Assembly (NCBI RefSeq): GCF_002310375.3
Contig: NZ_CP023315.3
Span: 248,001-312,000, forward strand
Source of the DNA: Caulobacter vibrioides
GTDB lineage: Bacteria > Pseudomonadota > Alphaproteobacteria > Caulobacterales > Caulobacteraceae
DNA length: 64,000 nucleotides
Reading direction: 5' to 3'
The notes under the pieces were generated by a model that worked only from the letters and a program-made list of their open reading frames with translations, did not search any database and was not told where the DNA came from. The position numbers were made by a program, and so were the translations under genes. Every line of letters starts with the position of its first letter. The first letter of the stretch is position 1. Positions 37,408 to 47,166 of the stretch are shown piece by piece.

Positions 37408-38349
37408 CTACGCCTCTTCCGCCCAGGCCTTGATCAGCTGGTGGGCGATGGCCAGCGGCGGCGGGGCGAACAGGCCCTCAAGCTCGCCCTTGATCAGCTG
37501 CAGGGCTTCCTCGCGGCTGAACCAGCGGACTTCCTCGAGCTCGGTCTGGTCGGGCGCGGCGTCGGCGGTCTCGACGTCGGCCATCAGACCCATCATCAGC
37601 GAGCTGGGCCACGGCCAGGGCTGGCTGGAGTGATAGCGGACCGCCGTCGCCTTTAGGCCGGCCTCTTCCTGCAGCTCGCGGGCGCAGGCTTCTTCGATGG
37701 TCTCGCCAGGCTCGATGAAGCCGGCCAGGGCCGAGAACATGCCCTGGGGCCACATCGCCTGGCGACCCAGCAGGCACTTGCCGCCGTGGATCGCCAGCAT
37801 GATCGCCACAGGATCGGTGCGCGGGAAGTGCTCGGCCTCGCAGGACGGACAGACGCGCTTCCAGCCGCCGTCCGACACCTCGGTCTTCTGACCGCAGGCG
37901 CTGCACCAGCGATGGCGGCGGCGCCATTCGAACATCGACTTGGCGGTCGCCAGGATCCCCGCGTCGGCGGGCGGCATGGAGGCGGCCGCGCCGCGCAGCT
38001 CCTCGAAGCGGCCCAGGCCCTGCAGGGGGCCTTCGGCCGGATCGGCCGCGCCCTCGATGTCGACCGCGAAGACCGCGATGTCCTTCCACAGGCCCATATA
38101 GAGCAGCTTCTCGCTGCCGCCCGCCAGGTCCTGGGCCATGTCGGCGCGCAGATAGGCGATCTGCACGCCCGTCGGCTTGCCGTCTTCGCCGAGGATGTCC
38201 TCGACCAGCGGCTTGCCGTTCCACAGCGCGACGGCCAGCGACTCGGGATCGGCCAGCTTTTCGGCGAGGAAGGCCTCGTCGCCGCGGCGCTCGCTGTCGC
38301 GGTCCAGGGGGTTGCCGGCGAAGGTGTTGGTGATGATCGAAAGAGGCAT
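37408..38349 (-). CDS. nudC: NAD+ diphosphatase (NudC)
   Basis: A 313-residue Nudix enzyme. A zinc ribbon (WCSACGQ... VCPSCEAEHF) precedes the Nudix box GFIEPGETIEEACARELQEEAG, and SQPWPWPSSLM is the NudC-defining SQPWPFPxS signature, with one conservative change. It hydrolyses NADH/NAD and can remove NAD caps from RNA. The N-terminal 130 residues form the usual NudC N-terminal domain. Confidence 0.94.
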   Translation of the reverse strand: MPLSIITNTFAGNPLDRDSERRGDEAFLAEKLADPESLAVALWNGKPLVEDILGEDGKPTGVQIAYLRADMAQDLAGGSEKLLYMGLWKDIAVFAVDIEGAADPAEGPLQGLGRFEELRGAAASMPPADAGILATAKSMFEWRRRHRWCSACGQKTEVSDGGWKRVCPSCEAEHFPRTDPVAIMLAIHGGKCLLGRQAMWPQGMFSALAGFIEPGETIEEACARELQEEAGLKATAVRYHSSQPWPWPSSLMMGLMADVETADAAPDQTELEEVRWFSREEALQLIKGELEGLFAPPPLAIAHQLIKAWAEEA

Positions 38350-38419
38350 GAGCCACTCTGTAGCGTGAGCGGAATGACTCGTCAGCCTTGCATCCTGCGC
38401 GATGAGTCGCGATATAGGC

Positions 38420-38518
38420 CTCGGAGATCGGCGCGGACGGAGTCCTCGCCAACCTGGTCAGGGCCGAGAGGCAGCAGCCACAACGAGATCACCTCTGGGT
38501 CGTCTGCCGGTCTCCACC
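38420..38518 (+). ncRNA. ffs: Signal recognition particle RNA (small bacterial type)
   Basis: The invariant apical sequence is present: GGTCAGGGCCGAGAGGCAGCAGCC (38457-38480), with a GAGA tetraloop in place of the usual GGAA. It is flanked by CCAACCT and the AACGAGATC...GGGTCG 3' side. The outer stem GGAGA-TCGGC pairs with GCCGG-TCTCC (38423 onward with 38506-38515). The RNA binds Ffh to target ribosomes to the membrane. Exact ends are uncertain by a few bases. Placement just before dnaX is common synteny. Confidence 0.88.
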
Positions 38519-38606
38519 TCATTTTCCTAGAAATTCTGTCAGCAGTTGCGCGCGCGGTTGGGTGCGAGGCTTTTGCTGCGCCCTCCGCCCCACTACACTC
38601 TGCGCC

Positions 38607-40439
38607 ATGGCCGACCACGACGATCTCTCGCCTGATTCCGCGCCGCCGTGGGACGAGGCGCCCGCCGAGCGGGACGAGAACACCGCCGACATCTTCGGCG
38701 ACGCGCCGGCGCCGGCGCCGGCCGCCGAGGCGCGCCCTGTGGTCGAAACCCCGCCGGAGGGCGAGAAGGGCGACGCCTATACCGTCCTGGCGCGCAAGTA
38801 CCGTCCTCGCACGTTCGAGGATCTGATCGGCCAGGAGGCCATGGTCCGCACCCTGGCCAATGCGTTCTCGACCGGCCGCATCGCTCACGCCTTCATGCTC
38901 ACCGGCGTTCGCGGGGTGGGCAAGACCACGACCGCGCGCCTCTTGGCCCGGGCGCTCAACTACGAGACCGACACCGTCAAGGGGGCCTCGGTCGACCTGA
39001 CCGTCGAAGGCTATCACTGCCGCTCGATCATCGAGGGCCGGCACATGGACGTGCTGGAACTGGACGCCGCCTCGCGCACCAAGGTCGACGAGATGCGCGA
39101 GCTCTTGGACGGGGTGCGCTACGCCCCGGTCGAGGCGCGCTACAAGGTCTACATCATCGACGAAGTGCACATGCTGTCGACGGCAGCGTTCAACGCCCTC
39201 TTGAAGACGCTGGAAGAGCCGCCGCCGCACGCCAAGTTTATCTTCGCCACCACCGAGATCCGAAAAGTTCCGGTGACGATCCTGTCGCGCTGCCAGCGCT
39301 TCGACCTGCGCCGGGTCGAGCCGGACGTGCTGGTCAAGCACTTCGACCGCATCTCCGCCAAGGAAGGCGCGCGGATCGAGATGGACGCCCTGGCCCTGAT
39401 CGCCCGCGCGGCCGAGGGTTCGGTGCGCGACGGCCTCTCGCTGCTGGACCAGGCCATCGTCCAGACCGAGCGCGGCCAGACGGTCAGCGCCGCGGTGGTC
39501 CGCGACATGCTAGGCTTGGCTGACCGCAGCCAAACCATCGCCCTGTACGAACATGTGATGGCCGGCAAGACCAAGGAGGCGCTGGAAGGCTTCCGCGCCC
39601 TTTGGGGCTTCGGGGCCGATCCGGCGGTGGTCATGCTCGATGTGCTGGACCACTGCCACGCCTCGGCGGTGTCCAAGGCCCTGGGGCCCGACGCCCTATC
39701 GATGCCCAAGGAGCAGGCCGCGCGTCTGGCCGCCATCGGCGCCCACACCTCTGCCGGAACCCTGTCGCGCCTGTGGCAGATGCTGCTGAAGGCCCACGAC
39801 GAGGTGAGGCGCGCGCCCGACGCCATGGCCGCGGCCGAGATGGCTCTGATCCGCCTGTGCTACGCCGCCGACCTGCCGGGTCCGGAAGAGGCGCTGAAGG
39901 CCCTACGCGATGGCGCGCCCATGGGGAGCGGCGGCCCTGGCGGCGGGGTTTCGATCGGTGGCGGCGGCGCGGGCGGGGCGACGGCCTCTGCCCATGCCCC
40001 GATGACCATGGCCGCGCCCGGGGCCCAGGCCATGCCGGTAGTGGCCTCGTTCGACGACGTGATGGCCCTGATCGCCGCCAAGCGCGATATCGGCCTGCGG
40101 CTGGATGTCGAGCAGTATGTCCGCCCAATCAACTTCCGGCCCGGGGCCATCACCTTCGAGGCCGCCCCCGGCGCGCCGGGAAATCTGGCCGGGCGCCTTG
40201 TTCGCTTCCTGAAGGAGCACACCGGTCAGCCCTGGCTGGTCGCGGCCGAAGGCGGCGGCGGCGCCGAGAGCCTTATGGAGCGCCAGAAGCGCGAGGAGCG
40301 CGAGGCGCTGGAGGCCATCAAGAAAGACCCCTTCGTCGCCTCGGTGCTGTCGGCTTTCCCGGGCGCCGAGATCGTCGAGATCCGCAAGCTCCTCACCCCG
40401 GAGGCCCCGCCTCTGGAGCCGGACGAGGAAGAGGGATAG
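38607..40439 (+). CDS. dnaX: DNA polymerase III tau/gamma subunit
   Basis: A 610-residue clamp-loader ATPase. An acidic N-terminal extension of about 55 residues precedes RKYRPRTFEDLIGQE. Then come Walker A TGVRGVGKTT (99-108), Walker B VYIIDEVHML, and the SRC motif LSRCQRFDLRR. A Gly-rich linker (about 430-460) leads to the tau C-terminal domain. The region that in E. coli holds four zinc-binding cysteines has only C138 here (EGYHCRS), as in other alphaproteobacteria. In Caulobacter, ClpXP is known to trim DnaX to a gamma-like form. Start at 38607 is preferred to 38562. Confidence 0.93.
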   Translation: MADHDDLSPDSAPPWDEAPAERDENTADIFGDAPAPAPAAEARPVVETPPEGEKGDAYTVLARKYRPRTFEDLIGQEAMVRTLANAFSTGRIAHAFMLTGVRGVGKTTTARLLARALNYETDTVKGASVDLTVEGYHCRSIIEGRHMDVLELDAASRTKVDEMRELLDGVRYAPVEARYKVYIIDEVHMLSTAAFNALLKTLEEPPPHAKFIFATTEIRKVPVTILSRCQRFDLRRVEPDVLVKHFDRISAKEGARIEMDALALIARAAEGSVRDGLSLLDQAIVQTERGQTVSAAVVRDMLGLADRSQTIALYEHVMAGKTKEALEGFRALWGFGADPAVVMLDVLDHCHASAVSKALGPDALSMPKEQAARLAAIGAHTSAGTLSRLWQMLLKAHDEVRRAPDAMAAAEMALIRLCYAADLPGPEEALKALRDGAPMGSGGPGGGVSIGGGGAGGATASAHAPMTMAAPGAQAMPVVASFDDVMALIAAKRDIGLRLDVEQYVRPINFRPGAITFEAAPGAPGNLAGRLVRFLKEHTGQPWLVAAEGGGGAESLMERQKREEREALEAIKKDPFVASVLSAFPGAEIVEIRKLLTPEAPPLEPDEEEG

Positions 40440-40501
40440 GGCGCTGAATTCTCCCTTCCCCTTGGATGGGGAAGGGGAACTTGAAGTTGGAGACCAAGAC
40501 C

Positions 40502-40831
40502 ATGAAAGACCTCGGCGGCCTGATGAAGCAGGCCCAGGCCATGCAACAGAAGCTCCAGGACGCCCAGGCGCGTCTGGCCGAGAGCACGGTCGAGGGGACC
40601 TCGGGCGGCGGCATGGTCACCGTCGTGCTGAAGGGCACGGGCGAGTTGGCCAAGGTGGTGCTGGACGAAAGCCTGATCGAGCCCGGCGAGGGCGAGGTGA
40701 TCGCCGACCTGATCGTCGCCGCCCATGCTGACGCCAAGAAGAAGCTCGACGCCAAGCAGGCCCAGATGATGCAGGACGCCGCTGGTCCGATGGCGGGCCT
40801 GATGGGCGGCATGCCCGGGATGAAGTTCTGA
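40502..40831 (+). CDS. ybaB: Nucleoid-associated protein, YbaB/EbfC family
   Basis: A 109-residue YbaB/EbfC protein, beginning MKDLGGLMKQAQAMQQKLQDAQ and carrying the central GGGMVTVVLKGTGELAKVVLDESL strands. It binds DNA non-specifically as a dimer. The order dnaX-ybaB-recR is strongly conserved in bacteria and is intact here. Start at 40502 rather than 40466 matches the family N-terminus. A small C/G hairpin (about 40450-40478) precedes it. Confidence 0.94.
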   Translation: MKDLGGLMKQAQAMQQKLQDAQARLAESTVEGTSGGGMVTVVLKGTGELAKVVLDESLIEPGEGEVIADLIVAAHADAKKKLDAKQAQMMQDAAGPMAGLMGGMPGMKF

Positions 40832-40848
40832 CGCGGTAGAGCCGCCAT

Positions 40849-40929
40849 CCTCGCCCTTCGACAAGCTCAGGATGAGGATGTCTACTGAGCTGACCCTATC
40901 CCTCACCCGGAGCTTGTCGAAGGGCGAGG
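40849..40929. repeat. Inverted repeat between ybaB and recR
   Basis: CCTCGCCCTTCGACAAGCT (40849-40867) and AGCTTGTCGAAGGGCGAGG (40911-40929) are perfect 19-base arms around 43 bases. Sequences of the CTTCGACAAGCTCAGG type are widespread between genes in alphaproteobacteria. It lies inside the dnaX-ybaB-recR unit and could reduce transcription into recR. Confidence 0.8.
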
Positions 40930-40957
40930 GAGACGCACCGCCTACCGAAAGGACCTG

Positions 40958-41560
40958 ATGGCCGCCTCCGCCGGACCCGAGATCGAGCGCCTGATCGCCC
41001 TGCTGTCCAAGCTGCCGGGCCTGGGACCGCGCTCGGGCCGGCGGGCGGCCCTGGCCCTGCTGAAGAAACGCGACACCTTGCTGGCGCCGCTGGCCACCGC
41101 CATGGCCGAGGCGCAGGCCAAGGTTCGCACCTGCGGGACCTGCGGCTCGCTGGACGTCACCGATCCCTGCGCTGTCTGCGCCGACGCCACCCGCGATGGC
41201 CGCCTGCTCTGCGTGGTCGAGGAGGTCGGCTCGGTCTGGGCGATGGAGCGCGGCGGCTCGTTCAAGGGGCGCTACCACGTGCTGGGCGGGCTGCTGTCGG
41301 CGCTGGACGGGATTGGACCCGAGGCCTTGCGGATCGGCGAGCTGGTCGGCCGGGTTGCGGATGGATCCGTCGCCGAGGTGATCTTGGCCCTGCCGGCCAC
41401 GGTCGATGGCCAGACGACCGCTCACTACATCGCTGACCGTCTGGCCAAGACCAATGTGCCGGTGACCATGCTGGCGCGCGGCGTGCCCGTGGGCGGCGAC
41501 CTCGACTGGCTGGACGACGGCACGATCGCCCAGGCGCTGCGCGCCCGGCGTCCGGCCTGA
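40958..41560 (+). CDS. recR: Recombination protein RecR
   Basis: A 200-residue RecR: helix-hairpin-helix [20 protein letters not shown], a four-cysteine zinc finger ([21 protein letters not shown]), and a Toprim domain ([16 protein letters not shown] and the [19 protein letters not shown] block). It acts with RecF and RecO to load RecA at single-strand gaps. The start has GAAAGGA upstream. Confidence 0.95.
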   Translation: MAASAGPEIERLIALLSKLPGLGPRSGRRAALALLKKRDTLLAPLATAMAEAQAKVRTCGTCGSLDVTDPCAVCADATRDGRLLCVVEEVGSVWAMERGGSFKGRYHVLGGLLSALDGIGPEALRIGELVGRVADGSVAEVILALPATVDGQTTAHYIADRLAKTNVPVTMLARGVPVGGDLDWLDDGTIAQALRARRPA

Positions 41561-41669
41561 CAAATTCCCGAGCTTTCTTCGGGAAATCGGCTGACAGCCT
41601 CGCTTTCAAAAGCCAAGCTCGCCGCCGTCGCGTCGGGACCGCCGATGCGTCTGTAGAGGGACGATTTTC

Positions 41670-41822
41670 ATGAGTACGCCAGACGACAAGGCCCCCGAGG
41701 CCGAGATCGAAACCCCGCACGTCGCCAAGGTCGGCGTCCACGACAAGGGCCACAACGTGACGAGCTTCAACGAGGAGCCGATCAACGGCCTGATCGCCGA
41801 CATCGCCGACGGCGACGAGTGA
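41670..41822 (+). CDS. Small acidic hypothetical protein, 50 residues
   Basis: The frame reads MSTPDDKAPEAEIETPHVAKV and ends in GLIADIADGDE. A GAGGG element lies seven bases before the start. Composition is acidic and hydrophilic with codon use like its neighbours; no membrane segment or signal is present. It sits between recR and rmuC and is not recognised as a member of a known family. Confidence 0.6.
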   Translation: MSTPDDKAPEAEIETPHVAKVGVHDKGHNVTSFNEEPINGLIADIADGDE

Positions 41823-41828
41823 TCTGGA

Positions 41829-41976
41829 TCCCCCTCTCCCCTTTGCGGGAGAGGGTGGCCCAAAGGGCCGGGTGAGGGGTCTTCAGGGCGTGTCCGGAGC
41901 AACCCCTCATTCGTCGCCGGTCGGCGACACCCCGGATCATGTCCGGGGCAGGCTCTTATCCCGCAAGGAGAGAAGG
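41829..41976. repeat. C/G-block palindromic repeat, long variant
   Basis: CCCTCTCCCCTTTGCGGGAGAGGG opens the element, followed by GGCCCAAAGGGCC. Then come a CGCCGGTCGGCG hairpin, CCCCGGATCATGTCCGGGG and a final CTTATCCCGCAAGGAGAGAAG. The parts match the element at 31208 in reverse order. It fills most of the gap before rmuC. Confidence 0.75.
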
Positions 41977-42016
41977 AGAACTTCCGCGTTCGCCCGACTT
42001 CGGGTAGGAACGGAGC

Positions 42017-43315
42017 ATGAACTTCTCCGATCCTTATCTGATCCTGGCCCTCGTCTTCGCCCTGGCCGCCGTCGCCTTGGGACTGTGGGCCGTCGCCGCT
42101 CAGCGCCGGGCCGCCAAGGCCGAGGCCCAGGCCTGGCTGCTGACCGAACGCCTGACCCAGGCCGAGGAGCGCCATCGCCTGCTGGAGGACCAGAGCGCCA
42201 CCCAGATCGAGCTGATCAAGGCCCAGGCCGCCCAGAGCGCCAACGCCATCGCCGAACAGCTGATCAAGCGCGCCGACGAGAACGCCAAGAGCCGCGAGCG
42301 CCTCGCCGAGGCCCGGCTGGAGGCCCAGCTCAAGCCAGTCGCCGAGACTCTGGCGAAGTTCGAGGCCCAGGTGAACGCCGTCGAGAAGGTCCGCGCCGAG
42401 GAGACCGGCGGCCTCAAGGCCCAGATCGCCGCCCTGATGGAAGCCTCCACCGCCACCCAGGCTGAGGCCCGCAAGCTGTCGGCCGCCCTGCGTCGCGGGG
42501 CCGGCGTGCAAGGCCGCTGGGGCGAGCAGACCCTGCGCAACGTGCTGGAGGCCGCAGGCCTCAACAGCCGCTTCGACTTCCAGGAACAGTTCAGCGTCGA
42601 CAGTGACGAGGGCCGCCGCCGGCCCGACGTGAAGGTCACCTTGCCGGGCGGCGGGGTGTTCGTGATCGACGCCAAGTGCTCGCTGAACGCCTTCCTCGAA
42701 GCGCAGGATGCGACCGACGAAGTGCTGCGTGAAGCGGCCATGGCCCGCCACGCCCAGAGCGTGCGCACCCACATGCAAGGCCTGTCGTCCAAGGCCTATT
42801 GGGACCAGTTTGCGGGTGAGGGCTCGCCCGACTTCGTGGCCATGTTCGTGCCCGGCGACGGCTTCCTGGCCGCCGCCCTGGACCGCCTGCCCGAGCTGAT
42901 GGCCGAGGCCATGGATCGCCGGGTGGTGCTGGTCACGCCCACCACCCTGTTCGCGCTCTGCAAGGCGGTGGCCTATGGCTGGCGGGCCGAGGACCAGGCC
43001 AAGAACGCCGCCCGCATCGTCGAGGTGGGCCGTGAACTCTATAAGCGTGTCTCGGTTATGGGCGCCCACGCCGGCGCCATGGGCAAGGCGCTGGAGAGCG
43101 CGGTGGGCAAGTACAACCAGTTCGTCGGCTCGCTCGAAAGCCAGGTCCTGACCCAGGCCCGCCGCTTTGAGGACCTGTCCGTCGACCACGAGGGCAAGAA
43201 GATCGACGAGCCCGCGGCGATCGAACAGGGCGTGCGTCCCCTCACGAAGTTGACCGCCGAGCCCGCCGTGGGACAATCCCCCACCTTGACGCTCGGAAAT
43301 GACACGCCTACCTGA
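42017..43315 (+). CDS. rmuC: DNA recombination protein RmuC
   Basis: A 432-residue protein. An N-terminal membrane helix (residues 8-28) is followed by a coiled coil (about 32-160) and the RmuC nuclease-like domain with [45 protein letters not shown] (the D-x-K core of a PD-(D/E)xK fold) and [13 protein letters not shown]. RmuC limits inversions at short repeats. It is eight bases upstream of def and probably co-transcribed with it. Confidence 0.92.
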   Translation: MNFSDPYLILALVFALAAVALGLWAVAAQRRAAKAEAQAWLLTERLTQAEERHRLLEDQSATQIELIKAQAAQSANAIAEQLIKRADENAKSRERLAEARLEAQLKPVAETLAKFEAQVNAVEKVRAEETGGLKAQIAALMEASTATQAEARKLSAALRRGAGVQGRWGEQTLRNVLEAAGLNSRFDFQEQFSVDSDEGRRRPDVKVTLPGGGVFVIDAKCSLNAFLEAQDATDEVLREAAMARHAQSVRTHMQGLSSKAYWDQFAGEGSPDFVAMFVPGDGFLAAALDRLPELMAEAMDRRVVLVTPTTLFALCKAVAYGWRAEDQAKNAARIVEVGRELYKRVSVMGAHAGAMGKALESAVGKYNQFVGSLESQVLTQARRFEDLSVDHEGKKIDEPAAIEQGVRPLTKLTAEPAVGQSPTLTLGNDTPT

Positions 43316-43323
43316 CGCCTATC

Positions 43324-43845
43324 ATGGCTATCCGTCGCATCCTCACCGTCGATAACGCCGCCGATCTGGCGACGCTGAAGAAGATCTCCACGCCCGTGGA
43401 GGTCGTCACCGATGAGCTACGTGCTCTGATGGATGACATGCTGGAGACCATGTACGACGCCCCCGGCATCGGCCTGGCCGCCGTGCAGATCGGCGAGCCC
43501 GTGCGGGTGATCGTCATGGACCTGGCCCGCGAGGGCGAGGACAAGGCGCCGCGCTACTTCGTGAACCCCGAGATCCTGGCCTCGTCCGAGGACCTGCAGG
43601 GCTATGAAGAGGGCTGCCTGTCGGTGCCCGAGTACTATGACGAGGTCGAGCGCCCGTCCAAGGTCACCCTGCGCTATATGAACTACCAGGGCGAAACGGT
43701 CGTCGAGGAAGCCGAGGGCCTGTTCGCCGTCTGCATCCAGCACGAGATGGACCACCTGGAAGGCGTGCTCTTCATCGACCACCTCTCGCGCCTGCGCCGC
43801 GACCGCGCCATGGCCAAGGTGAAGAAGGCCCGCCGCGCGGCTTAG
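43324..43845 (+). CDS. def: Peptide deformylase
   Basis: A 173-residue metalloenzyme with all three motifs: [20 protein letters not shown] (metal cysteine) and [16 protein letters not shown] (metal histidines and catalytic glutamate). It removes the N-formyl group from nascent proteins. The formyltransferase fmt lies 4 kb away on the opposite strand, not in the usual def-fmt operon. Confidence 0.96.
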   Translation: MAIRRILTVDNAADLATLKKISTPVEVVTDELRALMDDMLETMYDAPGIGLAAVQIGEPVRVIVMDLAREGEDKAPRYFVNPEILASSEDLQGYEEGCLSVPEYYDEVERPSKVTLRYMNYQGETVVEEAEGLFAVCIQHEMDHLEGVLFIDHLSRLRRDRAMAKVKKARRAA

Positions 43846-43879
43846 GGGCGGCCGGCGCCTTAGATCCAACTGCCGCCTT

Positions 43880-43987
43880 CATCCCGCGCTTCATGCGCGG
43901 GACCCCTCCATTCGCCGCAAGCGCGGAGCAGGATGGCGCTCTCGCGTGGACGCTGAACCATGTGTCCCGCGCATGAAGCGCGGGATG
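43880..43987. repeat. Inverted repeat with long near-perfect arms
   Basis: CATCCCGCGCTTCATGCGCG (from 43880) pairs with CGCGCATGAAGCGCGGGATG (ending 43987). Each arm is itself a hairpin (CCCGCGC-TTCAT-GCGCGGG). It is the first of three repeats that fill the 535-base gene-free gap between def and the cupin gene. Confidence 0.8.
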
Positions 43988-44014
43988 ACGGGGTTTGTTT
44001 GAGTTCGTCCCAGC

Positions 44015-44189
44015 TTCCTTCCGCCCGGAAGGAAACCCTCCTTACATCTCACGGCGAGACGATCGCAGGGCTGATCAGGTCACTCAAGGACGACGCTACG
44101 CGTCGCCGCGCGCGGTCGCCGGAGGCGATCCTTGACTGACCTGATCAGCCCTGCACGCTGCAGCCTCCAAGAGATTCAAGGATCGCACC
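44015..44189. repeat. Structured dispersed repeat, copy B
   Basis: Same layout as copy A at 28224. The leading hairpin TTCCTTCC/GGAAGGAA (44015-44034) has arms wholly different from copy A. The 25-base stem (44066-44090 with 44129-44153) carries AT/AT where copy A has GG/CC. The loop hairpins are CGACGC/GCGTCG and TCGCC/GGCGA. The linker and 36-base tail are nearly identical to copy A. Conserved pairing with changed bases implies selection for the fold. It lies between the convergent def and cupin genes. Confidence 0.85.
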
Positions 44190-44225
44190 GCCCAAGGGCG
44201 GCTTGCGACCCTAGTCGGACGTTCG

Positions 44226-44341
44226 AAAATCCTCCCCCCAGAGGGGGAGGAGGCCGAAGGCCGGAGGGGGAAGTTCCGCCGAGCCGGCTTCTTCCCCCTC
44301 CGTCGGCTTCGCCGACACCTCCCCCGCTGGGGGGAGGATTT
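44226..44341. repeat. C/G-block palindromic repeat in a convergent gap
   Basis: TCCTCCCCCCAGAGGGGGAGGA, a GGCCGAAGGCC hairpin, then CGTCGGCTTCGCCGACA and CCTCCCCCGCTGGGGGGAGG. It closes the def-cupin gap. Same family as 15098, 35875 and 49281. Confidence 0.85.
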
Positions 44342-44381
44342 GGTGCGCTATCCATCCATTGCGGACCTAGCGATCCGCCCC

Positions 44382-44861
44382 CTACCGCGTCCGCCCGGTC
44401 TCCGTCTCATACGGCGTCCCGTCCCGATGCCGGTAAACACTCTCCCCATCCCGCAGCACCAGGTCGATATCCGGATAGTCACAGCCGTCCACGTGCGGCC
44501 GCCGCGAGCCTACCTCCAGCAGCAGCACATCCCGATCCGACCGGTTCTGGAAGCAGTGCCCGTTCGCCACCCCGGCCTTGAAGCCCGCGCAGTCGCCGGC
44601 CCGCAGCACGGTCTCGCCGTCATTCTCGACCAGCACCACCTCGCCCTCGACGACCCAGGTGAACTCGTCCTCGGCCGTGTGCCAGTGGCGCTGGCTTGAC
44701 CAGGCGCCGGGGGGGAGGCGCAGCAGGTTGACGCCGAACTGATCGAGCCCCGCCGCGTCGCCCAGCTTGGTGCGGTGACGCTGCAGGCAGGGCTGGTTGA
44801 ACGGGGCGGGATAGGCCGTGCCGATGCGGGTGGGGGCGGCGGCGAGATCGATCTTGGGCAT
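44382..44861 (-). CDS. Cupin domain protein
   Basis: A 159-residue single-domain cupin. Motif 1 is [21 protein letters not shown] (HxH...E metal ligands) and motif 2 is [20 protein letters not shown] with the final histidine. Proteins of this layout are often called cupin-domain auxin- or sugar-related proteins without proof of activity. It is divergent from dapE, with 64 bases between starts. Confidence 0.82.
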   Translation of the reverse strand: MPKIDLAAAPTRIGTAYPAPFNQPCLQRHRTKLGDAAGLDQFGVNLLRLPPGAWSSQRHWHTAEDEFTWVVEGEVVLVENDGETVLRAGDCAGFKAGVANGHCFQNRSDRDVLLLEVGSRRPHVDGCDYPDIDLVLRDGESVYRHRDGTPYETETGRTR

Positions 44862-44925
44862 GACCTACCTTGGAACAAGCGTGCGGGATTTGCGCGGACG
44901 CAAGGGGAAGCTTAAAGCCTGCACC

Positions 44926-46086
44926 ATGACCCGTCCCGCGCCCGTTTCCGTCAGCATTGACCCTGTAGAGCTTGCCCAGGCCCTGATCCGTCGCCCGTCG
45001 GTGACCCCGGCCGACGCCGGCGCGATGGACACCCTTCAGCGCCAGCTGGAGGCCCTGGGTTTCGCCTGCCGCCGGATGAAGTTCGGCGAGATCGAGAACC
45101 TCTACGCCCGGCGTGGGACGGCGCGGCCGAATCTCTGTTTCGCGGGCCATACCGATGTGGTGCCCGTGGGCGATGACGCGGCCTGGACCGCTGGGCCGTT
45201 CGAAGCCGAGATCAAGGACGGCGTGCTCTATGGGCGTGGCGCCGTCGACATGAAGTCGGCCATCGCCGCCTTCGTCGCCGCCGTCGCCAAGATTTCCGAC
45301 CATCCCGGCTCGATTAGCTTCCTGATCACCGGCGACGAGGAGGGCGTGGCAGAGGACGGCACCGTCAAGGTCGTCGAGGCCCTGGCCGCCGAGGGCGAGA
45401 TCATCGACCACTGCATCGTCGGCGAGCCGACCTCGGCCAACTTGCTGGGCGACATGGTCAAGATCGGCCGGCGCGGCAGCATCAACGCCTGGATCACCGT
45501 CGAGGGCCGCCAGGGCCACGTGGCCTATCCGCACCGCGCGGCCAATCCGATTCCGGTGCTGGTCGACATCCTGTCGGCCCTGAAGGCGCGGGTGCTGGAC
45601 GACGGCTACACCGGCTTCCAGCCGTCGAACCTGGAGATCACCACGATCGACGTCGGCAACACCGCCACCAACGTCATCCCCGCCTCGGCCAAGGCGCGGG
45701 TCAACATCCGCTTCAACCCGGCCCACAAGGGCAAGGACCTTGCCGCCTGGATCGAGGCCGAGTGCGCCAAGGCGGCGGACGGTTTCGACGGGACTGCCAG
45801 CGCGCTGTGCAAGATCAGCGGCGAGGCGTTCCTCACCGAGCCGGGCGACTTCACCGACGTGATCGTGGCCGCCGTGACCGACGCCACCGGCCGCGCGCCG
45901 GAGCTGTCGACCACCGGCGGCACCAGTGACGCGCGGTTCATCCGGGCCCTGTGCCCGGTGGTGGAGTTCGGCCTGGTCGGCTCGACCATGCACCAGGTCG
46001 ATGAGCGGGTCCCCCTCGAGGAGGTCCGCCAACTCGCCGAGGCTTACGAGGCGCTGATCAAGCGCTACTTCGCGGCGTTCGCCTGA
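44926..46086 (+). CDS. dapE: Succinyl-diaminopimelate desuccinylase
   Basis: A 386-residue M20 metallopeptidase-family enzyme. Metal and catalytic motifs are [39 protein letters not shown] (catalytic EE) and GTSDARFI; the last histidine is in [11 protein letters not shown]. It releases LL-diaminopimelate for lysine and peptidoglycan. dapD of the same pathway is 4 kb downstream on the other strand. The ATG at 44926 is chosen because sequence upstream lacks family similarity. Confidence 0.95.
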   Translation: MTRPAPVSVSIDPVELAQALIRRPSVTPADAGAMDTLQRQLEALGFACRRMKFGEIENLYARRGTARPNLCFAGHTDVVPVGDDAAWTAGPFEAEIKDGVLYGRGAVDMKSAIAAFVAAVAKISDHPGSISFLITGDEEGVAEDGTVKVVEALAAEGEIIDHCIVGEPTSANLLGDMVKIGRRGSINAWITVEGRQGHVAYPHRAANPIPVLVDILSALKARVLDDGYTGFQPSNLEITTIDVGNTATNVIPASAKARVNIRFNPAHKGKDLAAWIEAECAKAADGFDGTASALCKISGEAFLTEPGDFTDVIVAAVTDATGRAPELSTTGGTSDARFIRALCPVVEFGLVGSTMHQVDERVPLEEVRQLAEAYEALIKRYFAAFA

Positions 46087-46103
46087 GCGGGGCGGGGACG
46101 AGG

Positions 46104-47024
46104 ATGAAGGCGCTCTCGATCCCCGACGTCCTGGCCGAGGTGGCGGTGCTGGTCAGGCCGCATTTCGGCAAGGGCCGGCCCGCCGACTACATCCCGCAAC
46201 TGGCCACCGTGCCCGGCGGCAAGTTCGGCATGGCCGTGCGGATGGTCGATGGCGACGAGCACGTGATCGGTGACGCGGACGAGGGCTTTTCGGTCCAGAG
46301 CATCACCAAGGTCTTCGCCCTGGGCCTGGCCCTGAACCGCCTGGGCGACGAGACCTGGACGCGGGTGGGCAAGGAGCCCTCGGGCACGCCGTTCAACCAC
46401 CTTTCGTTGCTAGAGGCCGAGCAGGGCGTGCCGCGCAACCCGTTCATCAACGCCGGCGCCCTGGCCATCACCGATGTGCTGATGGACGTCACCCGCGACC
46501 CGGCGGCCCTGGTCCGTGACTTCGCCGGCTTTCTATGCGGTGAGCGGTTGGAAATCGATCCGGCGGTGGCGACCTCGGAGCTGGCCCACGCCTGGCAGAA
46601 CCGCGCCATCGCCAGCCTGATGCGCGGCCAGGGCACGATCACCCACGATCCCGAGGCGGTGGTCGCCGCCTATTGCCGCCAATGCGCCCTGACCATGAGC
46701 TGCCGCCAGTTAGCGCGGGCCTTCCTGCCTCTGGCCGCCGGCGGGTTTTCGCCGATCGCCCAGGAGACGGTGTTCCCCGAACGTTTGACGAGGCGCCTCA
46801 ACGCCCTGCTGCTGACCTGCGGCATCTATGACAGCGTCGGCAGCTTCGCCTACCGCGTCGGCTTGCCGGCCAAGAGCGGGGTGGGCGGCGGCATTGTCGC
46901 GGTGGTTCCTCGCAAGGCGACGGTGGCGGTCTGGTCGCCGGAACTCGATCGCTTTGGGACGAGCGTGGTCGGCACGGCGGCGCTGGAGGCGTTCAGCCAG
47001 ATCACGAACTGTTCGGTGCTGTAG
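46104..47024 (+). CDS. glsA: Glutaminase
   Basis: A 306-residue glutaminase with beta-lactamase-like fold. FSVQSITKVFALGLA has the SxxK nucleophile/base pair, and RNPFINAGALAITDVL and SGVGGGIVAVVP are the other signatures. It hydrolyses glutamine to glutamate and ammonia. It begins 17 bases after dapE, so the two are probably co-transcribed. Confidence 0.94.
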   Translation: MKALSIPDVLAEVAVLVRPHFGKGRPADYIPQLATVPGGKFGMAVRMVDGDEHVIGDADEGFSVQSITKVFALGLALNRLGDETWTRVGKEPSGTPFNHLSLLEAEQGVPRNPFINAGALAITDVLMDVTRDPAALVRDFAGFLCGERLEIDPAVATSELAHAWQNRAIASLMRGQGTITHDPEAVVAAYCRQCALTMSCRQLARAFLPLAAGGFSPIAQETVFPERLTRRLNALLLTCGIYDSVGSFAYRVGLPAKSGVGGGIVAVVPRKATVAVWSPELDRFGTSVVGTAALEAFSQITNCSVL

Positions 47025-47034
47025 GGGCGAAAGA

Positions 47035-47166
47035 GCGCCCCCTCCGTCTCGGCGCTGCGCGCCGATCCACCTCCCCCGCGCGCGGGGGAGGATGGTGGGA
47101 TTCCTCCTCACCCGTGAAACGGGGGAGGTGGCGCGGCGCCGATAGGCGGCGTGACGGAGGGGGCGC
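47035..47166. repeat. C/G-block palindromic repeat in a convergent gap
   Basis: Outer arms GCGCCCCCTCCGTC and GACGGAGGGGGCGC enclose CGGCGCTGCGCGCCG, CCTCCCCCGCGCGCGGGGGAGG and CACCCGTGAAACGGGGGAGGTG hairpins. It occupies the whole glsA-truA convergent gap. Related to 15098 but with a different outer end. Confidence 0.8.
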
